DNA of 64,000 nt, taken from the NCBI GenBank assembly GCA_016793325.1, contig JAEUKI010000040.1, forward strand, positions 301,579 to 365,578, read 5' to 3'. Numbering within the stretch: position 1 is the stretch's first letter; each line of letters begins with the position of its first letter. The position numbers and the translations under genes were made by a program. Of the stretch, positions 54,043-63,059 are shown in pieces. The notes beneath the pieces were generated by a model that searched no databases, was not told the DNA's origin, and was given only the letters and a program-made list of their open reading frames with translations. This DNA is from Myxococcales bacterium (GTDB lineage Bacteria; Myxococcota_A; Polyangia; Polyangiales; Ga0077539).

Positions 54043-57000
54043 TCACCGCGTGCGGCGTCGCGCGTGGCGTCGCGCGAAGCTCGCGCACAGGGCGACCACC
54101 CCAACGATCGCGCCCGTGGGGCGTCGTGGCTGCGCGGGAGCTCGGCAGCCGCAGCCGCTCGGAGCGGCCGGGGACGTTCCACCATCGCGGCCTGCGTCGG
54201 TTGATGGTGCGCCGTCGATCGTCGGCACACCGCCGTCACTCGTAGCGCTGCTGTCTGCCTGCTGCGCGTCGGGCATGGCCGCGTCGACGCCGCCTCCATC
54301 CAGGCTCGGGGTGACGCGGTAGAAGACGGTTCCGTCGCTGACGACCTCGGGGGACGCGCCGGTCGGGCCGAGGGCTCGCACGGCGAAGAAGTATCGGCCG
54401 CCGTCGCGGAGCCCTTCGCTGTGCGAGGCGCGCAGCACGTCGGGGCGGACTTGAATAAATGGGTTCGACGGCGTCATCGCGTTGCGCGTGATCGCGGTCC
54501 CGCCGCTCGTGAAGACCGCGTACTCGTAGCCCGTCGCGCCCGCCACCGCGGTCCACTCGGCGGCCAGCGCTTGCCCGCGCGTCTCGTCGATGTCCGCGGC
54601 TCCCGCGGGGTCGCCGACGTTGATGTCGCGCACCGCAGTCGGCGGCTCGAACGCCTGCGAATCCACGCCGTACAAGAACCCATCGGCGGCGGTGACGACC
54701 ACTTCGTCGAGCCCGTCGCCGTCGGTGTCCGCGAGGATCGGCTGACCGACGCCGGCCCTGAAGTTCACGCTCCAGATCAGGCTCGAGGCGCACGGATCGA
54801 CCGCGTAGAGAAAGCCGTCCGTGCTGCCCACGAGCGCAGCGACGCGCCCGTCGCCGAGGTCCTGCGTCGTCGACACGTTGCCGAGCGAGCCGACGATCGG
54901 CGTCGCGGCGCGCGCTTCGGCCTCCGTCGCGAACAGCCTTCCTCCCGCGAGGACGACGCTCGGGATGGCGCTGTCCGTTCGGTGCGTCGCGACGTCGACG
55001 ATCGCGAGACGCGCGCTCGCCTCGGGGGGCTGCAGGTACTTGAGCGTCGTTCCGCACTGGACGACGGCGCCGAACACGCGAAGCGCGCCGAACGGCGCGC
55101 GAAAGCGCCACGTCTCGTCGAAGTCGGCGCTCACGGGCGAGGCCAGCGAGACCGCGCCCGGCTCTGCGCCGGAGGCCGCGAAGAGGTTCGTGATCGATCC
55201 CGCCGACGAGAGACCGCGCACGGTGATGGGCATCGCCGAGTACGTGTTGATCCTCGACGACGCGAGCAGCGAACCAGACGCGCCGCTGTAGAGCTTCATC
55301 GGTCCGAACGTGACGAGCAGATCGTCGTTGGTGTCTGCGTCGAGTCGATCGACGGCGATGTAGCCGGGGATGCTGCTGCCGGTCGCGATCCCCGTCGTGC
55401 GCCACGCGACCGAACCCGCGCGAACCGCGACGATCTGGCCGATTCCGTCGTTGCCGTTGACGGGCGCGGCGTACGCGGGGCTCGCGCCGCGCAGAGGAAC
55501 CGTGTCGCCCGTAAACGCCTGGGTGCTCGTCACGGCGGTCGTTCGAAACACCTCGCTTCGACCGTCCATCATCCGCGCGACGATCGCGCCCGACTCTTGC
55601 GCGACGACGCGATCGATCGTGCCGTCTCGGTTTTCGTCATCGAGCAGAGGAAAGCGCGCGCCGCGCCACTCCCACGTCACGCGCGGCGCGACAGACAGCG
55701 ACGCGCCCGCGGCGCGAATGCGCAGGAGCACCCCGCGACCGTCGTTGGTCACGATGTCGTTGACCGGCTCGCTGTCGAAGCGCCCCGCGGTCGGGATCGG
55801 CCCGAGCCCCCACGGGCCCGAATAGAATCCCCCCGAGCGAACGCCGCGCTCGGGAAACTCCGGCGTCCCACCCTGATTGAGCGCGCGGAGCATCGGGTCG
55901 AGCACGACGATGTACCCGTCGCTCTGCGCGACGAGCAGCCCCTGTCCCATGGTCACGACGTTTTGCTGCGGAACCACCGCGACCGCGCTCGTGTCCGCCG
56001 GAAGCGCGTAGCGCGCGACCGCCGTCAACGCGCCCGAGCCGCGCGGGTCGAACACTTCGATCGCGCCTCCACGCACGAGCACGAGCGCCCGCTGCGCCGG
56101 GTTGGACGGCAGCGGCGCGGTGACGGCGAGGTTGCGAGCGCTCCCGCCGAGCCCCGCGCTCGTATCGACATAGCGAGGGAGCGTCCCGTCGGCGATCGTG
56201 AAGGCCGGCGTCGACACGGCCCCGCTCGTGAGCGCCGCGCCGCGGTAGCCTTCGATCATCGCCCCGCGGCGAACGAGCACGACAGGGCGCTCTGTGGCTC
56301 CGAGCGAAACGACCCCGAGCAGCGACGTCCCCGCGATCGAGCCGCGCACGGTTCCTGTGGAGGCCGAGAGCACGTACGTCACGCGCGAGCCGGCTTCGCG
56401 AAAGGTCGTCACGAGCTCGATCGAGCCGTCGCCGTCGAGGTCCACAGCGCTGTGCTCGACGAACTCGTGCGCGTCGCTGACGAGGTTCATCGCGGCGCGC
56501 GACCAGCGCACATAGAGCCGCTGCGCCGCCGGTCGCGACGGGTCGTAGCTCAACACGAACGCGTGCCGCGAGTTGTCCGGAAGCGGGTACGTGTTGTTCG
56601 ATAGCCCCACGATGTCGAGCCGCCCGTCGCCGTCGACGTCGAGGACCTGCGTCGTCACGAGCCCGAACGGCAGCGCGAATCCCAGGGAGAAACCTCCGTT
56701 GGTGTCCGCGCCCGTCGCGTTGATCTTCTGCCCCGTGCGCCCGTTGTAGAGGTACGCGTAGCGAGTTCCGAACGCGACGACCTCGGGGACGCCGTCGTTG
56801 TCGAGGTCTGCCACGACGTCGTTGAAGCTCGCCGCGTAGTCGCGCCCCGTGGGCAACGTCCAGAGCCGCGCGCTTCCGTCGTCGACGCCCGAGCCGAACC
56901 CGCGCGCGAAGGAAAATCCGAACATCGACTCTGGGCGCGGCTGCAGTTGGCTCGAGGCCATGTCCGCGACGTACAGGTCTGGCGTCGCGTCCGCGTCGAT

Positions 57001-57477
57001 CCGCGCGATGCGCACTTCTCCGATGCGCGGGCTGAAGTCCGTCGGCCGCGTTCGCCAGAGCAATCGCCCCGAGCGCGCCGACACGAGAACCACCAGCCCC
57101 GGCGATCCCGTAGCTACAATCTCTCGCTCGCCGTCGCCGTCGAAGTCCGCGATCCCATCGATCCGAAAGAGCCCGAGCGGCGCGGTCTCCCACAAGAGCG
57201 TGTCGTCGGGGCGCTTGGCCACGAGCTTTCCGCTCGCGATGAACACCAGCTCGTTGCGCGCGTCGCCTTCGACGTTCTCGACGAGCAGCTGGTTCGGCGC
57301 GACGCTGCCTCCCAGATAGTGCCGCCACGCGATGGCCGGACGCGACAACCGCGCGGTCCCGGACGCGCGCGCGGTGCGCTGCGGGTTCTGTCCGATCATC
57401 GGCCAATCCGCGCGCGCGGTCTGCGACGAAGCGACGACCGAGAGCGCAGCGAGACAAGCGACGCGACGCAACAACAT
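54043..57477 (-). CDS. Large FG-GAP surface protein with MYXO-CTERM
   Basis: A 1144-residue exported protein. The signal peptide ends near SQTARA. At least six FG-GAP/VCBS-like Ca loops are seen, for example DFDGDGEREIV, DLDNDGVPEVV, DVDGDGRLDIVGL, DLDGDGSIELV and DTDGDGLDEVVV, suggesting a beta-propeller. An Fn3-like part follows near 1000-1080. The C-terminus (SGCGC, then IVGVVALCASFARRHARRRTR) is a MYXO-CTERM sorting tail. ATG at 57477 has no clear ribosome-binding site. Divergent from the VWA lipoprotein. Confidence 0.88.
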   Translation of the reverse strand: MLLRRVACLAALSVVASSQTARADWPMIGQNPQRTARASGTARLSRPAIAWRHYLGGSVAPNQLLVENVEGDARNELVFIASGKLVAKRPDDTLLWETAPLGLFRIDGIADFDGDGEREIVATGSPGLVVLVSARSGRLLWRTRPTDFSPRIGEVRIARIDADATPDLYVADMASSQLQPRPESMFGFSFARGFGSGVDDGSARLWTLPTGRDYAASFNDVVADLDNDGVPEVVAFGTRYAYLYNGRTGQKINATGADTNGGFSLGFALPFGLVTTQVLDVDGDGRLDIVGLSNNTYPLPDNSRHAFVLSYDPSRPAAQRLYVRWSRAAMNLVSDAHEFVEHSAVDLDGDGSIELVTTFREAGSRVTYVLSASTGTVRGSIAGTSLLGVVSLGATERPVVLVRRGAMIEGYRGAALTSGAVSTPAFTIADGTLPRYVDTSAGLGGSARNLAVTAPLPSNPAQRALVLVRGGAIEVFDPRGSGALTAVARYALPADTSAVAVVPQQNVVTMGQGLLVAQSDGYIVVLDPMLRALNQGGTPEFPERGVRSGGFYSGPWGLGPIPTAGRFDSEPVNDIVTNDGRGVLLRIRAAGASLSVAPRVTWEWRGARFPLLDDENRDGTIDRVVAQESGAIVARMMDGRSEVFRTTAVTSTQAFTGDTVPLRGASPAYAAPVNGNDGIGQIVAVRAGSVAWRTTGIATGSSIPGYIAVDRLDADTNDDLLVTFGPMKLYSGASGSLLASSRINTYSAMPITVRGLSSAGSITNLFAASGAEPGAVSLASPVSADFDETWRFRAPFGALRVFGAVVQCGTTLKYLQPPEASARLAIVDVATHRTDSAIPSVVLAGGRLFATEAEARAATPIVGSLGNVSTTQDLGDGRVAALVGSTDGFLYAVDPCASSLIWSVNFRAGVGQPILADTDGDGLDEVVVTAADGFLYGVDSQAFEPPTAVRDINVGDPAGAADIDETRGQALAAEWTAVAGATGYEYAVFTSGGTAITRNAMTPSNPFIQVRPDVLRASHSEGLRDGGRYFFAVRALGPTGASPEVVSDGTVFYRVTPSLDGGGVDAAMPDAQQADSSATSDGGVPTIDGAPSTDAGRDGGTSPAAPSGCGCRAPAQPRRPTGAIVGVVALCASFARRHARRRTR

Positions 57478-57567
57478 GCGACGCAGGGTATCACGGGGAA
57501 ATTCGAGGCTCGCGCGAGGGGCCCGAGCGACGCGCACAACGAGTGACTCCGACACGGGCCGAGGCAA

Positions 57568-57601
57568 CGGCAAATTTGCCGCCCCTTCGGCAAACCTGCC
57601 G
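57568..57601. promoter_or_regulatory. Paired 14-bp palindromes
   Basis: CGGCAAATTTGCCG (57568-57581) and CGGCAAACCTGCCG (57588-57601) are near-identical inverted repeats with centres 20 bp apart, about two helix turns. They lie in the 308-bp gap between the divergent FG-GAP and VWA genes. Nothing else was found in that gap. A dimeric regulator binding on one DNA face is a likely reading. Confidence 0.45.
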
Positions 57602-57785
57602 AACTCGTGGCGACGCCGAACGGGCGCGCGGGACACCGCGATGACGAGATCCTCGGGTGAGCTCCGCGGCGCGATGACGATGTTCCAGCGATCGCATCGA
57701 GCTGTCGCCCCATGGTGCGCAGCGACGCCTGCGGCTATACCAACGATTGAAGACACGACACCAAGAACACGATGGGGGTGAGGCA

Positions 57786-58829
57786 ATGCGTTCGCTCGGC
57801 GCGCGAGTCAGACATTCGAGACACCGAAGATCGCTCGTCGCGGTGGCGCTCGGCGCGCTCATCGCGGCGGGCTGCGGAGCGAAAACCGGCCTCGTCGCGC
57901 CCTGCATCGCAGAGGCAGTCACCGAGACGCCCGACATCGTCTTCGTGCTCGATCGATCGGGAAGCACCGGCGGACCGCTCGGTGCGCGTGGGCTCATCGA
58001 CGACATGAAGGACTCGGTCGAAGCCACCTTGAACGCAGTGGGCTCTGCAGCGCGAGTCGGCGTTGTGCTCTATCCCGATCGCAACACCGACTATTGTGAC
58101 TTCACGGGGCAGGACGTCGTGGCCCCGTCGGAGACGAGCCTCGAGCAGGTCCGCACACTGGTACGTTCGGCGCAACCTGGAGGGATGACGCCTACGTTCG
58201 ACGCGCTGAACGCCGCCGATCGCGTACTTCGCGAGTCTGGCGCAAGTGGGGCTCGACGCCAGCTTGTCGTGCTCGCGACTGACGGCGGCGCGCAGTGCAA
58301 CCCATCGCTCGACCCGTTTCAGTGCGATTGCTCCGAGAACTCACAAACCTCGTGCCGATGGACCGAAGGCTCACGATACTGCCTGGACCCGAGGCCTCCC
58401 GAGGCGGCATCGATGCTGGTTTCACGGGGAGTGCCGACGGCAGTCATTGGGCTCGGCGTCGGCCTCTTCCCGGAGCGAATCCTTCGCCAGTTGACTGCGG
58501 TTTCGCAGGCCGGTGGATCGCTTGGCGGAAGCGAACGACCGTACTTCCTTGCGACACAACCGCAAGAACTCACCGCAATCTTGCGCCGACTGGTGGTCGA
58601 GAGCGCCTACTGCACGCTGCGGATCGAAGGAACCATCCGGACCACTCCGCGCGCGATCGAATTCGAGGGGCAACGATTCGAGCGCGAGATTGGACCTCGT
58701 CCTTCGTGGACAGCACGCCCGAGCGAACGGCGGCTGTTGCTCTCTGGATCTCTTTGCGAGTTTGCGATCGAACGGAGGGCGCGTCGTTGGAACGTGGTTC
58801 CGAACGATCGATGCGACGTCGTCGACTGA
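57786..58829 (+). CDS. VWA-domain lipoprotein
   Basis: A 347-residue lipoprotein (ALIAAGCG, lipobox Cys) with a von Willebrand A domain. The MIDAS motif is complete: DRSGSTGG, GMTPTFDAL and ATDGGAQC. After the VWA core there is a Cys-rich stretch (CDCSENSQTSC), and a C-terminal part with ESAYCTLRIEG. VWA domains bind ligands through a metal. A GGGGGTGAGG site precedes the ATG. It may be co-regulated with the divergent FG-GAP protein through the palindromes. Confidence 0.88.
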   Translation: MRSLGARVRHSRHRRSLVAVALGALIAAGCGAKTGLVAPCIAEAVTETPDIVFVLDRSGSTGGPLGARGLIDDMKDSVEATLNAVGSAARVGVVLYPDRNTDYCDFTGQDVVAPSETSLEQVRTLVRSAQPGGMTPTFDALNAADRVLRESGASGARRQLVVLATDGGAQCNPSLDPFQCDCSENSQTSCRWTEGSRYCLDPRPPEAASMLVSRGVPTAVIGLGVGLFPERILRQLTAVSQAGGSLGGSERPYFLATQPQELTAILRRLVVESAYCTLRIEGTIRTTPRAIEFEGQRFEREIGPRPSWTARPSERRLLLSGSLCEFAIERRARRWNVVPNDRCDVVD

Positions 58830-58999
58830 CCCTGCACCGCCACTCATTCGATCGACGTGCATTTCTCGATGCATTCGTGGCGGTTCGACTCGCCTTCAAC
58901 GGTCTCGTCCATGGCCGACGCGCGCCTCATTTCGACGACGTTCAATGGAGGCGTGGTTCAGGCTGTGACGTTGGCGATGAGCGCGCCCTCTGCCCCCCC

Positions 59000-59013
59000 T
59001 CCGGCAAACTTGC
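59000..59013. promoter_or_regulatory. Third copy of the CGGCAAAYYTGCCG palindrome
   Basis: CGGCAAACTTGCCG lies in the 215-bp gap after the VWA gene, 32 bp before the convergent speE end. The rest of the gap shows no gene. Its position, 3' of both genes, argues either for a repeat element or for a regional regulator site. Confidence 0.35.
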
Positions 59014-59044
59014 CGCCCACTCCTCGCCGCTCACCCGCCGTGGC

Positions 59045-60538
59045 TCAGTAGTACCGACGCCACTCGCGGTCGTAGTACTGCACGAGCACCTGGTTGTTGA
59101 GTCGATTGACGGCAGTCTCGACCCGCGCCATGTCCGGCGGAAACACGAACAGCGTTGGCAGCATTTCGTCCGACAGATACCGCAGCCCCGTGGGCAGTCG
59201 CTCGAACGCGCGGGGTGCATCGAGCGTCGCGAGCACGTAGCCCCACTCGCCGAACGAGGGAACCGACGCGTGATACGGGCGCGTGCGAAACCCGGCGGCT
59301 TCCATGGTCGTCGCGACGCACCAAAACGATTGCCGCGCGGCCAACGGAGAAGTGCTCTGCACCACGACCACCGCACCGGTATTCAACCGTGTCTTCAAGA
59401 GCGCGTAGAAGCGCGTCGTGTACAGCTTGCCGAGCGAGAAGTGGTTGGGGTCGGGAAAGTCCACGATGACCGCGTCGAACCGATCGTTCGCGCGCGTGAG
59501 CCACACCATGGCGTCGTCGTTGACGACGGTGACGCGGCGATCGCGCAGCGAGTTGCGGTTGAGCCGCACGACCGGGTCGAACCCGAGGGCCATCTCGGTC
59601 ATCGCGGGGTCGAGGTCGACGAGCGTGACCGAGCGCACGTCCGGGTAGCGCAGGATCTCGCGGACCGCGAGGCCGTCGCCGCCGCCCAAGACGAGCACAC
59701 GATTTCGAGACGGCGCCGACGAGAGCGCTGGGTGCACGAGCGCCTCGTGGTAGCGGTGCTCGTCGACGCTGGCGAACTGGAGGTTTCCGTCGAGGAAGAG
59801 CTGCATCGAGCCGCGGCCCGAGGTCACGACGATGCGCTGGTACGCGCTCTTCTTCGCGTACACGACGGGGTCGGGAAACATCGCGTCTTCGGCGATCGGC
59901 GCGAGCCTCGGCGACACGAGAAACAGCGTGAACAGCAGCGCGGCGCACAGCGCGCACTTCACCCGCAGCCACCGGGGCGGGCCGACGCTCGGGCCGAGCG
60001 CGTACGTCGCGAGCAGCGCGGCGAGCGACTGGGCGACGCCGAAGAGCAGGGCTGTTCGCGCGAGGCCGAGCTTGGGGAGCGCGAGCATCGAGAGCGCGAG
60101 CGAGCCGATCACGGCGCCCACGTAATCAACCGCGAGCGCGCGGGCCACGAGGTCCTTGAGGACCATCTGCCGACGGAGCACGCGGAGCAAGAGAGGGAGC
60201 GCGACGCCGATGAGCGCTCCTGTGGCGAGCACGACGCCGTAGAGCACCGGGCGAAAGAAGCCGCTGCGTGGAAAGGTGATGAGCAAGAGCTCGCAGGACG
60301 TTCCCCCGACGGTGGCCGCGGCGAGCGAGGCTTCGACGAAGAGCCTCCCTGGCGGCTCGACGCTCTTCGAGAGGTACGCCCCGACGCCCATGGCCGACAG
60401 AAACGCGCCCACGACGAGGGAGAACTGCGTGACCGAGTCGCCGAGCACGTAGCTCGCGACGGCGCCGGCCAGGAGCTGGTACGCCAGCCCGCAGGTCGAC
60501 AGCAGAAACACCGTCACGAAGATCAGCGCGCGATTCAC
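59045..60538 (-). CDS. speE: Membrane-fused spermidine synthase-like protein
   Basis: A 497-residue fusion. Seven membrane helices (about 1-205) precede an aminopropyltransferase-type domain (about 230-480). Motifs: SAYQRIVVT, DEHRYHEALVHPAL, LVLGGGDGLAVREILRY, VTLVDLDP, NDDAMVWL and DFPDPNHFSLGKLYT. Canonical enzymes make spermidine from putrescine with decarboxylated SAM; here the substrate is unknown. ATG overlaps the DUF4178 stop (ATGA). Such membrane SpeE fusions are known in other bacteria next to DUF350/DUF4178 genes. Confidence 0.9.
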   Translation of the reverse strand: MNRALIFVTVFLLSTCGLAYQLLAGAVASYVLGDSVTQFSLVVGAFLSAMGVGAYLSKSVEPPGRLFVEASLAAATVGGTSCELLLITFPRSGFFRPVLYGVVLATGALIGVALPLLLRVLRRQMVLKDLVARALAVDYVGAVIGSLALSMLALPKLGLARTALLFGVAQSLAALLATYALGPSVGPPRWLRVKCALCAALLFTLFLVSPRLAPIAEDAMFPDPVVYAKKSAYQRIVVTSGRGSMQLFLDGNLQFASVDEHRYHEALVHPALSSAPSRNRVLVLGGGDGLAVREILRYPDVRSVTLVDLDPAMTEMALGFDPVVRLNRNSLRDRRVTVVNDDAMVWLTRANDRFDAVIVDFPDPNHFSLGKLYTTRFYALLKTRLNTGAVVVVQSTSPLAARQSFWCVATTMEAAGFRTRPYHASVPSFGEWGYVLATLDAPRAFERLPTGLRYLSDEMLPTLFVFPPDMARVETAVNRLNNQVLVQYYDREWRRYY

Positions 60539-62019
60539 TTACCGCCGAAGCCGCCGAACGAGCTGCCGCCGCCGCTGTAGCTGTAGCCGCCGCTCGAGTA
60601 GCTGCCGCCCGTTCCGTCGCTGTTGGCGGCGATGCAGATGATCACGAGCACGATGACGACGAAGACGCCGATGCTGACCATCCCGCCCATCACGCCGCCG
60701 CCTTCGCTCGAGCCGTCGCTCGAATAGCTGGGCGTCGGGTTGTACGCGAAGCCCGTGGCCATCGCGCTGGGATTGACGCCGAACGCTTGCGCGATCTGCG
60801 CGAAGGCGACGGGCGTGCAGTAGCTCCAAGAGATCTCGTCCGCGGTCTTCTCGCGCGAGAGCACGTCGTTGCCCGCGATGAAGTCCGTGGCGGCGACGGT
60901 CTCGCCGACCTCGACCTTCCAATAGAACTCGCCGAGCACGTACTCGACGCGCGCGTCGTTGCGGTTGCGGAGCTGAAACGTGCGACCGTGCCACAGGGCC
61001 TGGTACTCGTTGCACTGCACGTCCGCCGCGGAGATCGGGTTGACGAAGAGCCAGTTGCCCTCGTCGAGCATGAGCCATCGAAAGCCGACGGTCTTGCTGT
61101 AGAGCAAGTACTCCTGCCAGAAGAACTGCTCGCCGTCGACGAAGGCGCTGCGCTCGACGTAGCCGATGACGATGTACTGCGTTCCGCCGAGGTTTCCTTC
61201 GACGCCGAGGGGGATCACGGGGCGCTGGCGCGCGGCGTTTTGCCGAGCGAGCACCTGCATCGTGTTCGAGTCGCTGATCGTGTTGCAGTGCTTGCACGCG
61301 ACGCGCTCGACGCCGGGCTTGGGGGCTGGGAGCTTTCCGCCGCAGTTTTGGCAGGTGAGCTCGGTGAGCGCTGCTTTTTGCGCGCCGGGGCGCTCGCCGC
61401 CGCGCGGGTTGAGCTGCACTTCGCCGAGCGGAACGATCATGCCGACGAAGATCTCGGGCGGCTTCGTTCCGTCGTTGTAGTCGAGCGTCGCGAAGGCTCC
61501 GCCGGCGCCGTGGCAGTCCGCGTAGAACCGCTGCGCGCTCGGGGTGTACGGCAGCTCGCCCTCCGCCGTGAGCATGCGCGCGTTGCGTCGCTCGACGACC
61601 TTGAACGTCCCGTAGCGCCCGAGGTTGACGGGCGACTCGACGACGAGCGTCTGCGGCGGCGGCAGCGGGATCGCGTCGTTGATTTTTTGTGTCGCGTACA
61701 GGTTGCCCTGCGCCTCGGCGAGCCAGCCGATCTGCCCGTCGTTGAACTGGACGTAGAACTCGTCCCACGGCCCGCGGCCGTAATCGAGCTGCACGCGCCC
61801 GAGCACCTCGAACGACTTGCCGCGAAACGTCCCGCGGTCGCCCACGGCGAGCGTGCTCGCGGTGTTCGCGAGGTCCGCGGCCTTGCCGAGGTTCTTCCAG
61901 TCGCGATCGGTGCGCACCACGACGGTGCGGCAGAACTTGCAGACCTGCGAGGCGCTCGCGCCCGCGCCGAACGACATCGGCGCTCCGCAATTGGGGCACT
62001 GTCCCTGCGCTACGGCCAT
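60535..62019 (-). CDS. DUF4178-type protein with zinc ribbons
   Basis: A 494-residue protein. An N-terminal zinc ribbon (C8-x2-C11, C27-x2-C30), then a beta domain (about 55-210) with GDRGTFRGKSFEVLGRVQLDYG and WDEFYVQFNDGQIGWLAEAQG, typical of DUF4178. A second ribbon (CQNCGG, CKHC) and a second DUF4178 copy (about 265-420) follow. One helix (SIGVFVVIVLVIICIAA) and a Gly/Ser/Tyr tail end it. GGGGAGG lies 7 bases before the ATG. It is in the middle of a three-gene operon. Confidence 0.85.
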   Translation of the reverse strand: MAVAQGQCPNCGAPMSFGAGASASQVCKFCRTVVVRTDRDWKNLGKAADLANTASTLAVGDRGTFRGKSFEVLGRVQLDYGRGPWDEFYVQFNDGQIGWLAEAQGNLYATQKINDAIPLPPPQTLVVESPVNLGRYGTFKVVERRNARMLTAEGELPYTPSAQRFYADCHGAGGAFATLDYNDGTKPPEIFVGMIVPLGEVQLNPRGGERPGAQKAALTELTCQNCGGKLPAPKPGVERVACKHCNTISDSNTMQVLARQNAARQRPVIPLGVEGNLGGTQYIVIGYVERSAFVDGEQFFWQEYLLYSKTVGFRWLMLDEGNWLFVNPISAADVQCNEYQALWHGRTFQLRNRNDARVEYVLGEFYWKVEVGETVAATDFIAGNDVLSREKTADEISWSYCTPVAFAQIAQAFGVNPSAMATGFAYNPTPSYSSDGSSEGGGVMGGMVSIGVFVVIVLVIICIAANSDGTGGSYSSGGYSYSGGGSSFGGFGGK

Positions 62020-62022
62020 CGA

Positions 62023-62250
62023 TCAACCTCCCCGCAGCGTGGCAGCGATCACCGTGGCGATCCCGAGCGCGAAGCCCGCGAAGATCACCGCCGTCGCATC
62101 GTTGCGCTCGCGCGAGATTTGTTGCGTGAGCGGCGTCGGCGCGCTGCGCGCCATGAGCCCGACGAACAGGCCGAACACCAAGAGCCCCAGCGTGCCGCTG
62201 ATCGCGACCTTACCCGCGCTAGAGAGCGTTGCGACGATCGAGGATCCCAT
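62023..62250 (-). CDS. DUF350-like small membrane protein
   Basis: A 75-residue protein with two membrane helices (TLGLLVFGLFVGLM and TAVIFAGFALGIATVIAA) joined by PLTQQISRERND. That loop and second helix match the DUF350 (YjfL-like) half-repeat. Ends 3 bp before the DUF4178 start. Family members usually carry two or more such repeats; this has one. The longer frame upstream is not convincing. There is no strong ribosome-binding site before the ATG at 62250. Confidence 0.7.
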   Translation of the reverse strand: MGSSIVATLSSAGKVAISGTLGLLVFGLFVGLMARSAPTPLTQQISRERNDATAVIFAGFALGIATVIAATLRGG

Positions 62251-62369
62251 TGATTCGATGACTCGGCCGCAGAGAGATAGCACAGAGCGGCGCTCCAGTG
62301 TGACAGTTCGCCCGACGCCGAAGCGCCGTCCGTTGGCAGCGCGCGCCTTCGTGTACCCTCTTCGCTCCG

Positions 62370-62924
62370 ATGGCTCTCGTTCGCGACGCGCACTGCCACT
62401 CGTGCGGTGCAGCTTTTTCAGACACGTCGACGTACCCGCGCGTGTGCGCCCAATGCAAAGCGCAGGTGTGGGCCAACCCGATTCCTGTGTCGGTCGTGCT
62501 CGTTCCCGTGAGGCACCAAGGGCGCGTGGGGCTGCTCGTCGTGCGGCGATCGATCGAGCCGAAGAAGGGGCTGCTCGCGCTCGTCGGAGGATTTCTCGAA
62601 GAGCACGAGACGTGGCAGCAGGGCGGCGCGCGCGAGGTTCGCGAAGAGACCGACGTCGTGATCGACCACACATCGCTGGTCCCGTTTTGGTTTACGAGCA
62701 CCGAGCCGAGGCCCAATCGCGTGCTGCTCTTCTCGACAGCAACCGAGATGGACGCGAGCGCGCTGCCGGTATTCACAGCCACCAACGAGACGAGCGAGCG
62801 AGGGCTCGTGTTCGGCCCCGAAGGGCTCGAGGCGGTGTTCGCGTTTCCCCTGCACATCGAGGCCGTTCGGAGGTTCTTCGCCGCGCGCGGGATCACCGGA
62901 GCCCACGAATTCATCACCGTGTAG
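62370..62924 (+). CDS. Nudix hydrolase with zinc ribbon
   Basis: A 184-residue protein. An N-terminal zinc ribbon (C9-x2-C12, C26-x2-C29) precedes a Nudix fold with the box GFLEEHETWQQGGAREVREE. The layout resembles NudC/ADP-ribose-type Nudix enzymes with a ribbon; the substrate is unknown. It is divergent from the DUF350 gene across 119 bp. Confidence 0.9.
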   Translation: MALVRDAHCHSCGAAFSDTSTYPRVCAQCKAQVWANPIPVSVVLVPVRHQGRVGLLVVRRSIEPKKGLLALVGGFLEEHETWQQGGAREVREETDVVIDHTSLVPFWFTSTEPRPNRVLLFSTATEMDASALPVFTATNETSERGLVFGPEGLEAVFAFPLHIEAVRRFFAARGITGAHEFITV

Positions 62925-63059
62925 CGCGCGACCGCGCACCTCGAACTCTTTCGATCTCGATCGAAGAACTTTCTGACGCGCGGGCTCGTCACAATCGCCG
63001 CGACCCTCACAGACACAGCGCGCCCGCCCCGCGACCGCGCACGAGACAGGAAGCTGCCC

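Noticed and set aside
57478..57786. 5' extension of the FG-GAP gene to 57786
   Set aside because: The extension lacks family sequence, covers the paired palindromes and would place the signal peptide deep inside the protein.
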